NCBI GenBank assembly: GCA_903848645.1
Contig: CAINGU010000078.1
Location: 62,001-126,000 of the forward strand
Direction of reading: 5' to 3'
Source: an uncultured cyanobacterium
GTDB lineage: Bacteria; Cyanobacteriota; Cyanobacteriia; Cyanobacteriales; Nostocaceae
DNA: 64,000 nucleotides
The position numbers and the translations under genes were made by a program. The notes under the pieces are model-generated. The model was given only the letters and a program-made list of their open reading frames with translations, made no database searches and was not told the origin of the DNA. Shown here one piece after another: positions 39,040-48,212 of the stretch. Numbering within the stretch: position 1 is the stretch's first letter; each line of letters begins with the position of its first letter.

Positions 39040-39222
39040 ATGGATATTCAGGCAATTAAAGACCGAATTAGCACAGTTCAAGCTAAACGTGAACGTTTGC
39101 TGAGTTTACTCGAACAACCCAACTTAGGGACTTTAAGAGTTGATGTCAATCAAGCTTTGGAAGAATTAGATGATTTAATGGATGAATTTAAACGCACTAT
39201 TCCCGAAGCCGGAAATAATTAA
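39040..39222 (+). CDS. Small conserved coiled-coil protein
   Basis: I chose the ATG at 39040 (60 residues, MDIQAIKDRISTVQAKRERL), since the upstream in-frame GTG at 38953 adds a hydrophobic stretch unlike the rest. The protein is two amphipathic, charged helices with heptad-like Leu spacing (LLSLLEQPNLGTLRVDVNQ, then EELDDLMDEFKRT). It may be a small cyanobacterial protein of unknown function. Confidence 0.6.
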   Translation: MDIQAIKDRISTVQAKRERLLSLLEQPNLGTLRVDVNQALEELDDLMDEFKRTIPEAGNN

Positions 39223-39283
39223 GCTGGGTTCAGTATAAAAGGCAGCGTCGTTTGTGTCTTATATAACATACAAACGACGCAAT

Positions 39284-39721
39284 TTAATAAGCAGAGTTAA
39301 ATTTTTCTTCCGAAAATGAAAAATATCTAACTCGCTGGCCTAAGTGTCTGACTAAAGTAATGAGTTCCATTGTCGGAATATCTTTTTTGCAAATTTGATC
39401 AAACTTATGCTGAGTTTTGTTTTTCCCAAAAGATACTTCATCTACCGAAGAGTAAGCCAGAATTTGAGTATTTGGAGATATATCTTTAATGTAATTAGAT
39501 GCTACCCAACCATCCATAATTGGCATTTGTAAATCGAGAACGATTACATCAGGTTGATAGCATTTAACCATTTCTATAGCTTCTTGACCATTACTGGCTA
39601 AACCGACAACGTGGATATTTTCTTGGATAGAAAAAACTAATTGTAAGCTCAAACGAGTAAGTTCATGATCATCAACTATTAGAATACGCAAGTTAGAAGA
39701 CTCACGGGACAACATTAACAT
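39284..39721 (-). CDS. Single-domain response regulator
   Basis: The ORF extends further, but the receiver domain starts at LRILIVDDHELTRLSLQ, so an internal ATG (39721 or 39715) is the likely start, giving about 145 residues. The phosphoacceptor is the Asp in VLDLQMP. The N-terminal acidic pair is VDD, the Thr/Ser is in AYSSV, and the conserved lysine is in QICKKDIP. There is no output domain, so it works by protein contacts. No kinase gene is adjacent. Confidence 0.8.
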   Translation of the reverse strand: MLMLSRESSNLRILIVDDHELTRLSLQLVFSIQENIHVVGLASNGQEAIEMVKCYQPDVIVLDLQMPIMDGWVASNYIKDISPNTQILAYSSVDEVSFGKNKTQHKFDQICKKDIPTMELITLVRHLGQRVRYFSFSEEKFNSAY

Positions 39722-40114
39722 TCCAAAAAAAGAATAAATATGAATTAATACCAATTGGGAAAATGATTGTGACAGATGGAAAACTGTCAAGCTTATTGAG
39801 TAAGTCTGTGACAATCTCAAATCCAAAATCCAAAATCCAAAATGGTATGAACTTTTATAGTTTATGAGTATTAGCTAAATAATTCACTCTATCTTATGGG
39901 TGAATTTTAGTCATTAAACGCTGATATTGATGCAAAAATCTCATGAAAAAATATTTTTTTTGCATAATGATATGATGACAAATTATTTAATAGATATATC
40001 TCTTGACTGAATAACAATTTACAAAAAAATATATAAATTCAAGTATGGCTAACGCCACCCTTGGACTTTTGGAATCTAAATTTATTATTCACCCTTGCTG
40101 CAACCAATGAGAGT
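39722..40114. other. Intergenic region between ppk1 and the response regulator
   Basis: No gene was recognised here. It contains AATCCAAAATCCAAAATCC repeats at about 39822-39843, a T-rich tract near 39950, and a GCTAACGCCA repeat fragment near 40046. It would hold the response-regulator promoter, but no convincing elements were found. Confidence 0.5.
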
Positions 40115-42286
40115 TTAATTTATGCCTACAGAGCGTAATGTCATAGACATAATAGTTTTTTGGGAATTAGCTTCTGGACAGTTATCACCGGGACATCTTT
40201 GGATATAACTGCCATCAGGTTGTAATTCCCAAGCATGACGATTATCTGCCAACATAATTCCTAAGATTTCTTGCAAGTCTTTAGCAATATCTTGGTCTTT
40301 GATGGGGGTAATTACTTCGACTCGACGATCTAAATTGCGACGCATCCAGTCAGCACTGCCGATATATATTTCTTCTTGGCTATTGTTGTAGAAGTAATAT
40401 ATGCGGGAGTGTTCTAAAAAGCGGCCAATAATGCTAATGACGCGAATATTCTCGCTGAGATTTGGTAGTCCGGGACGCAAACAACAAATCCCGCGAATAA
40501 TTAGGTCAATTTGTACCCCAGCCCGAGAAGCTTCGTATAAGGCAGAAATGATTTGTGGATCAACTAGGGCATTCATTTTAGCAACGATGCGACCAGAAAA
40601 TCCATTTTGGACATTTTCAATTTCGCGTCTAATTAATTCCAGAAAGCGATCGCGCATATTCACAGGTGCTACCATAATTTCTCGATAAGCTTTTTGTCGA
40701 GAGTAGCCTGTTAAGAAATTAAACACATCTGTTAAATCTGCACCCAATTCTTCCCGACAACTAAATAAGCCTAAATCTGTATAGAGTCGTGCGGTTTTTT
40801 GGTTGTAATTTCCAGTACCAATGTGTACATAACGGCGCATTCGGTCTTTTTCCCGTCGTACTACTAAGACAATTTTGCTATGGGTTTTCAAACCGACTAA
40901 ACCATAGACAACATGAACACCAACTCTTTCTAAGCGTCTTGCCCAGTAAATGTTATTCTCTTCATCAAACCGGGCCTTTAATTCTACTAATACTGAAACT
41001 TGCTTACCATTTTCTGCCGCAGCAATTAAAGCATTGACTATGGGTGAGTCCCCAGAAGTCCGGTAGAGAGTCATTTTGATGGCTAGGACATTGGGGTCAT
41101 GGGCGGCACTAGTAATAAAGCGCACTACTGTACCAGAGAAGGATTGATAGGGATGATGGACTAGCAAATCTTTTTCTCGAATTATGGAAAAGAAGTCTTT
41201 TCCATCTTCTGGTTCGGGAACATCAGTATCAATACAGGGTTCTCTCAGACGTTGTAAGCGGGAAGGTACAACTGACTGACGTGGGGGATCTTTGAGTTCT
41301 GGCAAGGGTAATGCGAGAAAATACATTAAATCCCGCAGTCCCAAAAGACCATCAACTTCGTAAATATCACTTTCAGTTAATTCCAAATCTTGTAAAAGAC
41401 GGGAACGAACTGATGCAGGGGTTTGGGAGCGAATTTCTAACCTCACGATATTTCCACCCATGCGCCGTTTGCGAAGTTCCTGTTCGATCGCTAATAATAG
41501 ATCATCGGCTTCGTCTTCTTCTAATTCTAGGTCAGCATCACGGGTAATGCGGAAGGGGTGATATTCTTGGATACTCATGCCTGGAAAGAGGGATTCTAAG
41601 TTATGAGCGATCGCTTGTTCTAAGGGAACTCCTGTCCAGTGAACAGTTTTACCATCTTCCTGCATTCCCAACTCTAGCGGTAAGGGTAAAAATTGTGATA
41701 AGACTTTCGGAACTTTAACTATGGCAAAAGACTCCTCTTCTGTATCGGGATTTTTTACCATTACTGCTAGATTTAAACTGAGATTAGAAATGTGGGGAAA
41801 GGGATGACCAGGATTAACAGCGAGGGGAGTCAGAACTGGAAAAACCTGTTCTTCAAAATAGTTATCTAAGTAACTTCGCTGATTTTGATTAAGTTCTATG
41901 TAATCAAGAATATAGATTCCCTCTTGTACTAACAGTGGTCGAAGCACTTCCTCAAATTCTGTATTCAGTCTTTTGAGTTGGGGACTCAGATGGAGACGAA
42001 TATCATCTAGCTGTTTTTGCGGTGTGCGTCCATCAGGTGTTAATAAATTAACAGTGGCTTCTACCTGTTGTTTTAAAGCTGCCACTCGCACCATAAAGAA
42101 CTCGTCCAGATTGGAGCTAAAAATGGCCAAAAATTTCAGCCTTTCCAACAAAGGAGTTCTCGGATCACAAGCTTCATGTAATACCCGATGATTAAATTCT
42201 AGCCAACTTAACTCACGGTTAATGTAGTATTGTGGATCACTCAGATTAATGGCAGGAGGATTTTTTTTTGGTTTCGGCATGATCAC
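40115..42286 (-). CDS. Polyphosphate kinase 1
   Basis: Ppk1 transfers the gamma phosphate of ATP reversibly to polyphosphate. The 723-residue protein has the N domain RELSWLEFNHRVLHEA, the KMTLYRTSGDSPIVNALI segment and the catalytic histidines in HSKIVLVV and HIGTGNYN (about residues 441 and 472). GRFLEHSRIYYF also appears near residue 630. The length is as usual. The second Met (residue 3) could equally be the start. Confidence 0.97.
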   Translation of the reverse strand: MIMPKPKKNPPAINLSDPQYYINRELSWLEFNHRVLHEACDPRTPLLERLKFLAIFSSNLDEFFMVRVAALKQQVEATVNLLTPDGRTPQKQLDDIRLHLSPQLKRLNTEFEEVLRPLLVQEGIYILDYIELNQNQRSYLDNYFEEQVFPVLTPLAVNPGHPFPHISNLSLNLAVMVKNPDTEEESFAIVKVPKVLSQFLPLPLELGMQEDGKTVHWTGVPLEQAIAHNLESLFPGMSIQEYHPFRITRDADLELEEDEADDLLLAIEQELRKRRMGGNIVRLEIRSQTPASVRSRLLQDLELTESDIYEVDGLLGLRDLMYFLALPLPELKDPPRQSVVPSRLQRLREPCIDTDVPEPEDGKDFFSIIREKDLLVHHPYQSFSGTVVRFITSAAHDPNVLAIKMTLYRTSGDSPIVNALIAAAENGKQVSVLVELKARFDEENNIYWARRLERVGVHVVYGLVGLKTHSKIVLVVRREKDRMRRYVHIGTGNYNQKTARLYTDLGLFSCREELGADLTDVFNFLTGYSRQKAYREIMVAPVNMRDRFLELIRREIENVQNGFSGRIVAKMNALVDPQIISALYEASRAGVQIDLIIRGICCLRPGLPNLSENIRVISIIGRFLEHSRIYYFYNNSQEEIYIGSADWMRRNLDRRVEVITPIKDQDIAKDLQEILGIMLADNRHAWELQPDGSYIQRCPGDNCPEANSQKTIMSMTLRSVGIN

Positions 42287-42688
42287 CTAGATTAAGGCAA
42301 ATATTGCCTATAAAGCATTAATATAAATATCTTAATTGCTACTGCATAGATTTTTACAATTCTTGATATATAAATCTGGTAAGTCGCAAAACCTCTAGGG
42401 CAGGGTTTACCCGGATTCAATTGTATTGAATCTGACTGGTAACTGCTATTTTTATTAAAAATAATTATTTTTTTGAGTAGAAGTGTTGAATGTTACGATT
42501 TTGAGGAGATTAGCCAAGTTGTGCATCCTCGGTGATACTAAGTTCTATCAACTACTGACTCTCTTCTCATAGAGAAACTCAAAATTTGTAAAGTTTTGTT
42601 GCAAAATTCAACAGTTGTGGATATTTATTAGTTGGGGTTTAGCATTGTGCTTTACCCCGACTAAATTTGTATCTAATTTTCCCTGAAT
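42287..42688. other. Intergenic region upstream of ppk1
   Basis: A 402-bp gap between ppk1 and the next minus-strand gene. I see AT-rich promoter-like sequence only, including a CAATTGTATTG near 42418-42428, and no recognised gene, RNA or repeat. Confidence 0.5.
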
Positions 42689-43666
42689 TTAATTTTTATG
42701 TTTGCTAAATTTGAGTTGATGAGGCTGACAAAATTTACTCGCTACCAAAATTAAAGCCGTTGTCATGAGTCCGAAAAGAGAAGAAGGTTCTGGTACTTCT
42801 CTGGGTCGTTCTACAATTATTTTAGTTGTTTCTCCTCTGAGAGCGATCGCATCATTATTACATTCCAAAATCAAAGTTGCAAGATATTGACCAATAGGTA
42901 AAAGAGATTTAGCAAATTTAAAGCCAAATGTCTCAGAACCTTTTTGTCCTAAAGAACTTAAATCAAATCCAGCATTAGCTAATTCTGCACTATTTAACAA
43001 TGTAATATCACCAATTTTATTACCAGATTCAATCACATTAGGAACAGGATTAGATGTCCATGAACCGTTGTAGGGAGCATAATAAGCATCATTCCAAGCT
43101 AAATCTCCCAATGAGGCAGTACCACCTTGTTGAGTTACAACTTGATTGTGATAACCAAAGTTCCAATAACCACCATTTTGTTTTTCAACATCCGTAGCTT
43201 TGACATGATCAAAAATCCCTGTACCAGAAATTTTAGAATCATTATTCCCTGCAAATCTCACACCTATTAAACTATGGGAATTACTAGCATTGAGAAAGTT
43301 GTTTTGATTGGAAAAATCTAGGAAAAAATCACCATAACCAATATTTTGATTACTAATATTAAAACAATTTCCATTGGTTGTGTTACAGACTTGGGGTCCA
43401 GTATTCAAACCTGTTACGGGTAAGTTTCCGTTAATTCCTACATAAAAATATTGCTCATCTTCTTTTGTTCCCATGGCATAAAGTTCAAAAGTTTTATTAC
43501 CTGGACTTGTAAAGAGACTATCATTACCAGAATCTAGGGATATATTCCAGTTGTTGATATTTTGTCCTGCTTGCGCTATTTGTCCAGTTAATAAGGTGAT
43601 TCCTGTAGCGAGAATACAGCTAGAAGCATAAGCTAGAACTGTGATAGTTTGTTTTGTGTTTTTCAT
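42689..43666 (-). CDS. PEP-CTERM exosortase-dependent surface protein
   Basis: The 325-residue protein has a signal peptide (ending about AQAGQN) and a C-terminal sorting signal VPEPSSLFGLMTTALILVA. The body is Asn/Gly/Ser-rich and contains NDAIALRGE before the anchor; it resembles the XDD-type exosortase-dependent surface proteins of cyanobacteria. A cell-surface or matrix role is inferred; no enzymatic motif was found. Tail residues after the membrane stretch are basic. Confidence 0.85.
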   Translation of the reverse strand: MKNTKQTITVLAYASSCILATGITLLTGQIAQAGQNINNWNISLDSGNDSLFTSPGNKTFELYAMGTKEDEQYFYVGINGNLPVTGLNTGPQVCNTTNGNCFNISNQNIGYGDFFLDFSNQNNFLNASNSHSLIGVRFAGNNDSKISGTGIFDHVKATDVEKQNGGYWNFGYHNQVVTQQGGTASLGDLAWNDAYYAPYNGSWTSNPVPNVIESGNKIGDITLLNSAELANAGFDLSSLGQKGSETFGFKFAKSLLPIGQYLATLILECNNDAIALRGETTKIIVERPREVPEPSSLFGLMTTALILVASKFCQPHQLKFSKHKN

Positions 43667-43703
43667 GTTCGTTAATCTCTGAATTTAATGATCAATTTTG
43701 ACT

Positions 43704-43865
43704 TTAACAAAAACCTGTTCCCTGGCATTTTTGACATTTGGAGGATCTCCGTGAACCGTAAGGTTGAATTCTCCCTGTACCTTGACAGGAAGAACATTCA
43801 ACTTTCTGTTCTTTGAGATCGGCATTGTTATTATTTTGAATGTGTGGTGATTTTGCATTAGCCAT
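43704..43865 (-). CDS. Small CxxCxGxG (DnaJ-type) zinc-finger protein
   Basis: A 53-residue frame starting at 43865 (ATG preceded by AAAGG) has CSSCQGTGRI and CQKCQGTGFC, two copies of the DnaJ-type CxxCxGxG motif, enough to bind one Zn2+. The N-terminal 20 residues are polar and disordered-looking. Such mini proteins are known in cyanobacteria near phycobilisome or PSII assembly genes, but there is no such context here. It may be cotranscribed with the downstream PEP-CTERM gene (about 37 bp away). Confidence 0.7.
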   Translation of the reverse strand: MANAKSPHIQNNNNADLKEQKVECSSCQGTGRIQPYGSRRSSKCQKCQGTGFC

Positions 43866-44025
43866 GATTTTTACCTTTATTTGATATGGGAATATCGAAC
43901 TTATTTAGTTACAACATAATTGATATAATGAATGCGCCACAAAATCAATATTTAAGAATGATAAGAAAAAGAAATAAGCGACAAATTTAAAGGTAATTAA
44001 TCGCTCTTACATAAAAATAGATTAA

Positions 44026-45111
44026 CTATCTATTTTTAACCTGCCAGAATGCTTGAAGTGGACTGAATGTTACATTTCGGACAAACTGCTGATTAGGATG
44101 AGCGCCGAAAGTTTGTTCATACTTATCTTTATTGTTCTGTACTTCCAAATGCAGATGATTTAGAGACCCAGTTGTACCAACTACTTGTCCTGCTTCAATT
44201 CTGCCGCTAGTGCCATTTAAGCTACCGAGATGTCCATAAATCCATAGCTTACCATCATCGCCTTTAATGCCCATAAAGTAGTTGCCAGATATATTTTGAA
44301 TCATCCAACGAGTTCCGCCAATTACAGCTTTGACTGGAACTCCAATACCATTTTTCATTGGTGCATCAATGTCAAGTCCTGCGTGCCATTTCCCATAGCC
44401 AATTAAGTAACTCTGATCATACAAATAACCAGTATTCATCGGACGACGCACTCCAAAGATTGTTACGGCCAAATCAGTATAAATTTGACTGATTGAAGCA
44501 GGTGTTTTTGATCTTTCATCAACCTTCCCATCCCATTGAGGATTAGGATCAAATCTTGTGTTGTCACCACTATATTGATCCCACTGGTCATCTGATAAAG
44601 AACGAAGTTCAGAGTAGTAGCCAGGTGGAATGCCATTCCTAAACCGTTGATTGGGATTGTTACGATCGCATTGCCATACATGAACAATACCGCCATTGTC
44701 ACGGGTGGAGCTATCTACACAGAGATTTGTGCCTGTACGTTGAAGCTGAGAGAGTCCATTACCCAACGAGTTGATGGTAAAATTTTGGTCAGGATCGTTA
44801 GCGTCGCAAGGCCAAGTATTAACTTGACCTCCATTTGTCAGATAATGTGAATTTAAACACTTGCCAGTAGAACCATGTCGAAGAAGAGTACCACCACGAT
44901 TACCAGAGATGCGATCAAATTGTTGATCGCGGTCAGTAGAGTTGAAATCCCAAAGCGACATCACAGGATTTCCATCTACTTTGCGGAAATTGTTGTTAGT
45001 ATTGAGAGCCTTATTGCTACCATCAACGACAAAGTTTTCGGCTAAAGCGGCAGCACCACCAATAAAGGTACTAACTATCGTAAATAATACAAGAACATTA
45101 AACTTGTTCAT
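44026..45111 (-). CDS. Secreted ricin-type lectin / M23-type peptidase fusion
   Basis: A signal peptide (about residues 1-24) is followed by a beta-trefoil ricin-like region with QxW-type repeats (DRDQQFDRI, NTWPCDANDPDQNFTI, VHVWQCDRNNPNQRFR; about residues 25-165). The C-terminal domain resembles M23 peptidase: GYGKWHAGLDIDAP (HxxxD), IYGHLGSLNGTSG and LNHLHLEV (HxH). The probable activity is on peptidoglycan, targeted by glycan binding. It is transcribed divergently from the STAND gene at 45299. Confidence 0.85.
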   Translation of the reverse strand: MNKFNVLVLFTIVSTFIGGAAALAENFVVDGSNKALNTNNNFRKVDGNPVMSLWDFNSTDRDQQFDRISGNRGGTLLRHGSTGKCLNSHYLTNGGQVNTWPCDANDPDQNFTINSLGNGLSQLQRTGTNLCVDSSTRDNGGIVHVWQCDRNNPNQRFRNGIPPGYYSELRSLSDDQWDQYSGDNTRFDPNPQWDGKVDERSKTPASISQIYTDLAVTIFGVRRPMNTGYLYDQSYLIGYGKWHAGLDIDAPMKNGIGVPVKAVIGGTRWMIQNISGNYFMGIKGDDGKLWIYGHLGSLNGTSGRIEAGQVVGTTGSLNHLHLEVQNNKDKYEQTFGAHPNQQFVRNVTFSPLQAFWQVKNR

Positions 45112-45120
45112 GATTTCTCT

Positions 45121-45140
45121 CTTAATTGACTGATTTTTCC
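45121..45140 (-). promoter_or_regulatory. Conserved element upstream of the secreted gene, copy 1
   Basis: On the plus strand CTTAATTGACTGATTTTTCC lies 10 bp upstream of the start codon of the 44026-45111 gene. The same element, with two changes, lies upstream of the ricin-like gene at 56205-56224. Confidence 0.6.
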
Positions 45141-45216
45141 TTTTTCTATGTCTAAAGTTTAATACCGTGTATTGAGTGTGTCAGTGGGTTAAAGTGTTGC
45201 GTTGAATTAATCTAAT

Positions 45217-45256
45217 AAGTGATATCAAGTAACTTGAAGTGATATTAAGTGACATT
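45217..45256. promoter_or_regulatory. Two direct repeats upstream of the STAND gene
   Basis: Two adjoining 20-bp units (AAGTGATATCAAGTAACTTG and AAGTGATATTAAGTGACATT) differ at four positions. They lie about 45 bp upstream of the STAND start, a position suited to an operator or activator site. Confidence 0.55.
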
Positions 45257-45298
45257 GGGACTCAAAAATAAGATAAACTACAGCTTAGATTACCCAGT

Positions 45299-46726
45299 GT
45301 GAAATCAGACATGAATGTAGAAGACGCTATCAATTTTGCAAATACGTTAGTTCAACAGCAAACAGATAAACCTTTAAGCACGCCTCAAACTCTTATTATT
45401 CGTCAACTGTGGTTAAATCGTGAACTTACTTATCTAAGTATTGCCTTGGCTAATGGATATACTGAAGACTACATTAAGCAAGTGGGAAGCAAACTGTGGA
45501 AAACACTAAGTGCTAAGACCGCATTAGGAGAAAAAGTTACCCAAGAAAATTTTAAGGTGGTTTTCGAGAGAAGGTGGAATCTACAACCACCCACACCTAT
45601 CATTGACAATCATTTCGTAGGTCGGGAAAGTGAGATCGCCACACTAATTGCTAAACTTCGGGGAGATTGTCGAGTATTAATACTCACTGGGATAACCGGC
45701 ATTGGTAAAACTGCTTTCGCTGGCCGATTGACAGCAGAATTGCTAGGGAATTTCCCTGAATCTATTAAAATCAATTTTGACCATTACCAAAATACAGATT
45801 TTGCAAGTGTAGCGGCTTTAATACTCACCGGTTCAGGCGAAATACTCACACCAGAAGACCGCAACAATTCACAGCTATTGTTTAACTGGATAGTTACCCG
45901 CTTAGAAAATAATCCCTATTTGCTGGTGATTGACTCTTTGGAATTCATCCTCAAAGGAAATGGTGATTTTCACGATGAGTATTGGGAGAAGTTCTTTAAT
46001 TATTTGCTGTCTGCAAACTCTTGTAGAAGTAGAATTATCATTACTTCTCAGGATTTACCGCAGGAATTATATATTATTGGCTCGCGTTATCCAACGTATT
46101 GGCATTATGAACCGCTCAAAGGATTTACTGATATAGAGCAATTAGAATTTTTTAAACAAGCAGGGTTAGATATTGGCACAGATTTAGATAAGTCAGATAG
46201 TAGAACCTATCTAAAACGAATTGGTGCTGCTTATGAAGGACATCCCTTAGCATTGAGAGTCATTACTGGAGAAATAATCAGTCATCCTTTTCATGGAAGT
46301 ATTGTAGCTTACTGGAAAAAATATGGACATGAAATAAAAAAAGTTGAACAAAGCCAGGAAGAAGAAAAAGTTAAGTCAGATCATGATGAGATGAGGCTAG
46401 ATAGATATACTAGCAGTTTACAAAGGGCTGTAAAAGACCGCGTTGAAAAAACATTTAAGCGACTAGCTAATGATGTGCCAAATGCTTATTTTATGCTGAT
46501 ATTTGGCTCTGTTTATTCCTATCCGGTAGGAGAGAATTTTTATTTTAATACTTTGGAAACTTTGGGTTTAGGAGAAGAAGATCAATATGCAGTGTTAAAT
46601 ACATTACGTGATCGTTATCTAATCGAAGAAATGATTGATGATAATAATGATTATTTATTAAGACAACATAATTTAATTCGTACTGTAGCTTTAGAACACC
46701 TTAAAAATTCAAAAAATGGAAAGTAA
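45299..46726 (+). CDS. STAND NTPase with N-terminal HTH-like (vWA-MoxR-associated) domain
   Basis: The 475-residue protein starts at a GTG (45299; an ATG at 45311 is possible). The N-terminal 85 residues (LSTPQTLIIRQLWLNREL, then TYLSIALANGYTEDYIKQVG) resemble the HTH-like vMAP N-terminal domain. It is followed by a NB-ARC/STAND ATPase with P-loop GITGIGKTAF near residue 138 and Walker B LLVIDSLEFIL near residue 206. No TPR is in this chain; they are supplied by the next gene, 3 bp later. Proposed role: signal-gated switch protein; the ligand is unknown. Confidence 0.8.
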   Translation: MKSDMNVEDAINFANTLVQQQTDKPLSTPQTLIIRQLWLNRELTYLSIALANGYTEDYIKQVGSKLWKTLSAKTALGEKVTQENFKVVFERRWNLQPPTPIIDNHFVGRESEIATLIAKLRGDCRVLILTGITGIGKTAFAGRLTAELLGNFPESIKINFDHYQNTDFASVAALILTGSGEILTPEDRNNSQLLFNWIVTRLENNPYLLVIDSLEFILKGNGDFHDEYWEKFFNYLLSANSCRSRIIITSQDLPQELYIIGSRYPTYWHYEPLKGFTDIEQLEFFKQAGLDIGTDLDKSDSRTYLKRIGAAYEGHPLALRVITGEIISHPFHGSIVAYWKKYGHEIKKVEQSQEEEKVKSDHDEMRLDRYTSSLQRAVKDRVEKTFKRLANDVPNAYFMLIFGSVYSYPVGENFYFNTLETLGLGEEDQYAVLNTLRDRYLIEEMIDDNNDYLLRQHNLIRTVALEHLKNSKNGK

Positions 46727-46728
46727 GC

Positions 46729-48207
46729 ATGACTCATAATTTTAATGAAGTAAAGGTAAAAATTCAACAACCTTTAGAAAAAATTGATTTCACACAATCT
46801 GGAGAATTAGTTTTATCTCAATTAGGCATCAAATCAGCAACATCTCTATTAGCTGATAGTTCTCCTTGGGAATTTGCTCATTACATGGCGATAAAAAACT
46901 GGTTAATGTATAAACCTAAACTTAATGCTTCTAACCTAGAATGGGTAAAACATTACCTGAAAGTGTTTCACCATCTCTGTGAAGTAGAAGCATGGGAAAC
47001 AGCTTGTAAACTTATTCGTCTAACTATTCCCAATACTAAAGAACTACATGAACAATTAGGTATTTGGGGCTACTACAATGAACAAATTGAAATATACAGC
47101 AGACTTTTAACCAAGCTTAATTTAGATTTAGATTGTCTTTGGTTAGATGGCTTAGGTACTGCTTATTCCTATTTAGAAAAAGCTCAGATTGCTATTGATT
47201 ACCATGAAAGACAATTAGAAATTGCTCGTGAAATCAACAACCGCAAAGCAGAAGCTCAAGCACACGGTGGTTTGGGTTGGGTTTATGCTTATTGTCTAGA
47301 AAAAGCTGAAGAAGCACTTACTCACTATCAGGAACAGTTGAAAATTTCTCGTGAAATTGGTGATCGAAAAATAGAAGGAAAATCTCTATATGGATTAGGA
47401 TATATTTACAATATTTGTCTACCATATAATCATCAATCATCAATAAAATATCATGTAGATGCGTTAGCAGTTGCACAAGAAATTAGTGATCAAGATATAG
47501 AATATGATGCTTTAGGTGGTATAGCAGCTAATTATATTAATATGGGAGAACCCCATGAAGCTCTAGAATATATTCGATTACAATTAAAAATAATTAATAC
47601 CAGTTACAAGCATTATAAATACTGTAATACATTAAGGAATTTAGGTACTAGCTATTTCTTATTGAAAGATTATCAGAATGCAATTAATTCCTTCGAGGAA
47701 GCCTTAAATCTCGTTCGTGAGATTAATAATAAACAACAAGAGGCTGACATACTAGTGAGTCTGGGTGCTGTATATATTTATACGCTTACAAAAGATTATA
47801 AGGAGGCAATTAATTGTTTTCAATTAGCCTTAATTACCAACAGCGAAATTGGTAAAAAATCCAGTGTAGGCGTAAATTTAGTCAATTTATCTTATTGCCA
47901 CGGTTGTCTAAAAGACCACCAGAAAGCAATTTATAAATCTAAACAGGCTATGGCGATCGCTGATGAAACTGGTGATCAAGAACTAAAAGCATTAGCATTA
48001 GCAACATTAGCTAATAGCTACTGGCATCAAGGATATATTTGGGGACATACTTGGGGGTTGCTATTGATTATTAGAAGTATGCTAATATTCCCTCCCTGGA
48101 AAAGCTCAAATACCAAATTGATTTTAGAGATAACAGTTAGGACAATTAGCCAAACTTTAAAACAAGTATTTAGTCAGAATTGGTTGAAGAAATTTTGGGG
48201 AGGATAG
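46729..48207 (+). CDS. TPR protein, partner of the STAND NTPase
   Basis: The 492-residue protein has about eight TPR units after residue 100 with repeated AxxHGGLGWVYAYCLEKAEEALTHYQEQLKISREIGDRK-like pattern. It is separated from the STAND gene by 3 bp, so it is cotranscribed. Together they equal the one-chain STAND-TPR at 56361-58733. The last 60 residues (HTWGLLLIIRSMLIF, then WKSSNTKLILEITVRT) are hydrophobic/basic and unlike TPR. Confidence 0.82.
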   Translation: MTHNFNEVKVKIQQPLEKIDFTQSGELVLSQLGIKSATSLLADSSPWEFAHYMAIKNWLMYKPKLNASNLEWVKHYLKVFHHLCEVEAWETACKLIRLTIPNTKELHEQLGIWGYYNEQIEIYSRLLTKLNLDLDCLWLDGLGTAYSYLEKAQIAIDYHERQLEIAREINNRKAEAQAHGGLGWVYAYCLEKAEEALTHYQEQLKISREIGDRKIEGKSLYGLGYIYNICLPYNHQSSIKYHVDALAVAQEISDQDIEYDALGGIAANYINMGEPHEALEYIRLQLKIINTSYKHYKYCNTLRNLGTSYFLLKDYQNAINSFEEALNLVREINNKQQEADILVSLGAVYIYTLTKDYKEAINCFQLALITNSEIGKKSSVGVNLVNLSYCHGCLKDHQKAIYKSKQAMAIADETGDQELKALALATLANSYWHQGYIWGHTWGLLLIIRSMLIFPPWKSSNTKLILEITVRTISQTLKQVFSQNWLKKFWGG

Positions 48208-48212
48208 CCTAT

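Noticed and set aside
48180-48212. Earlier TTG start of the histidine kinase
   Set aside because: It overlaps the TPR gene, and the strong GGGGAGG site points to the ATG at 48213.
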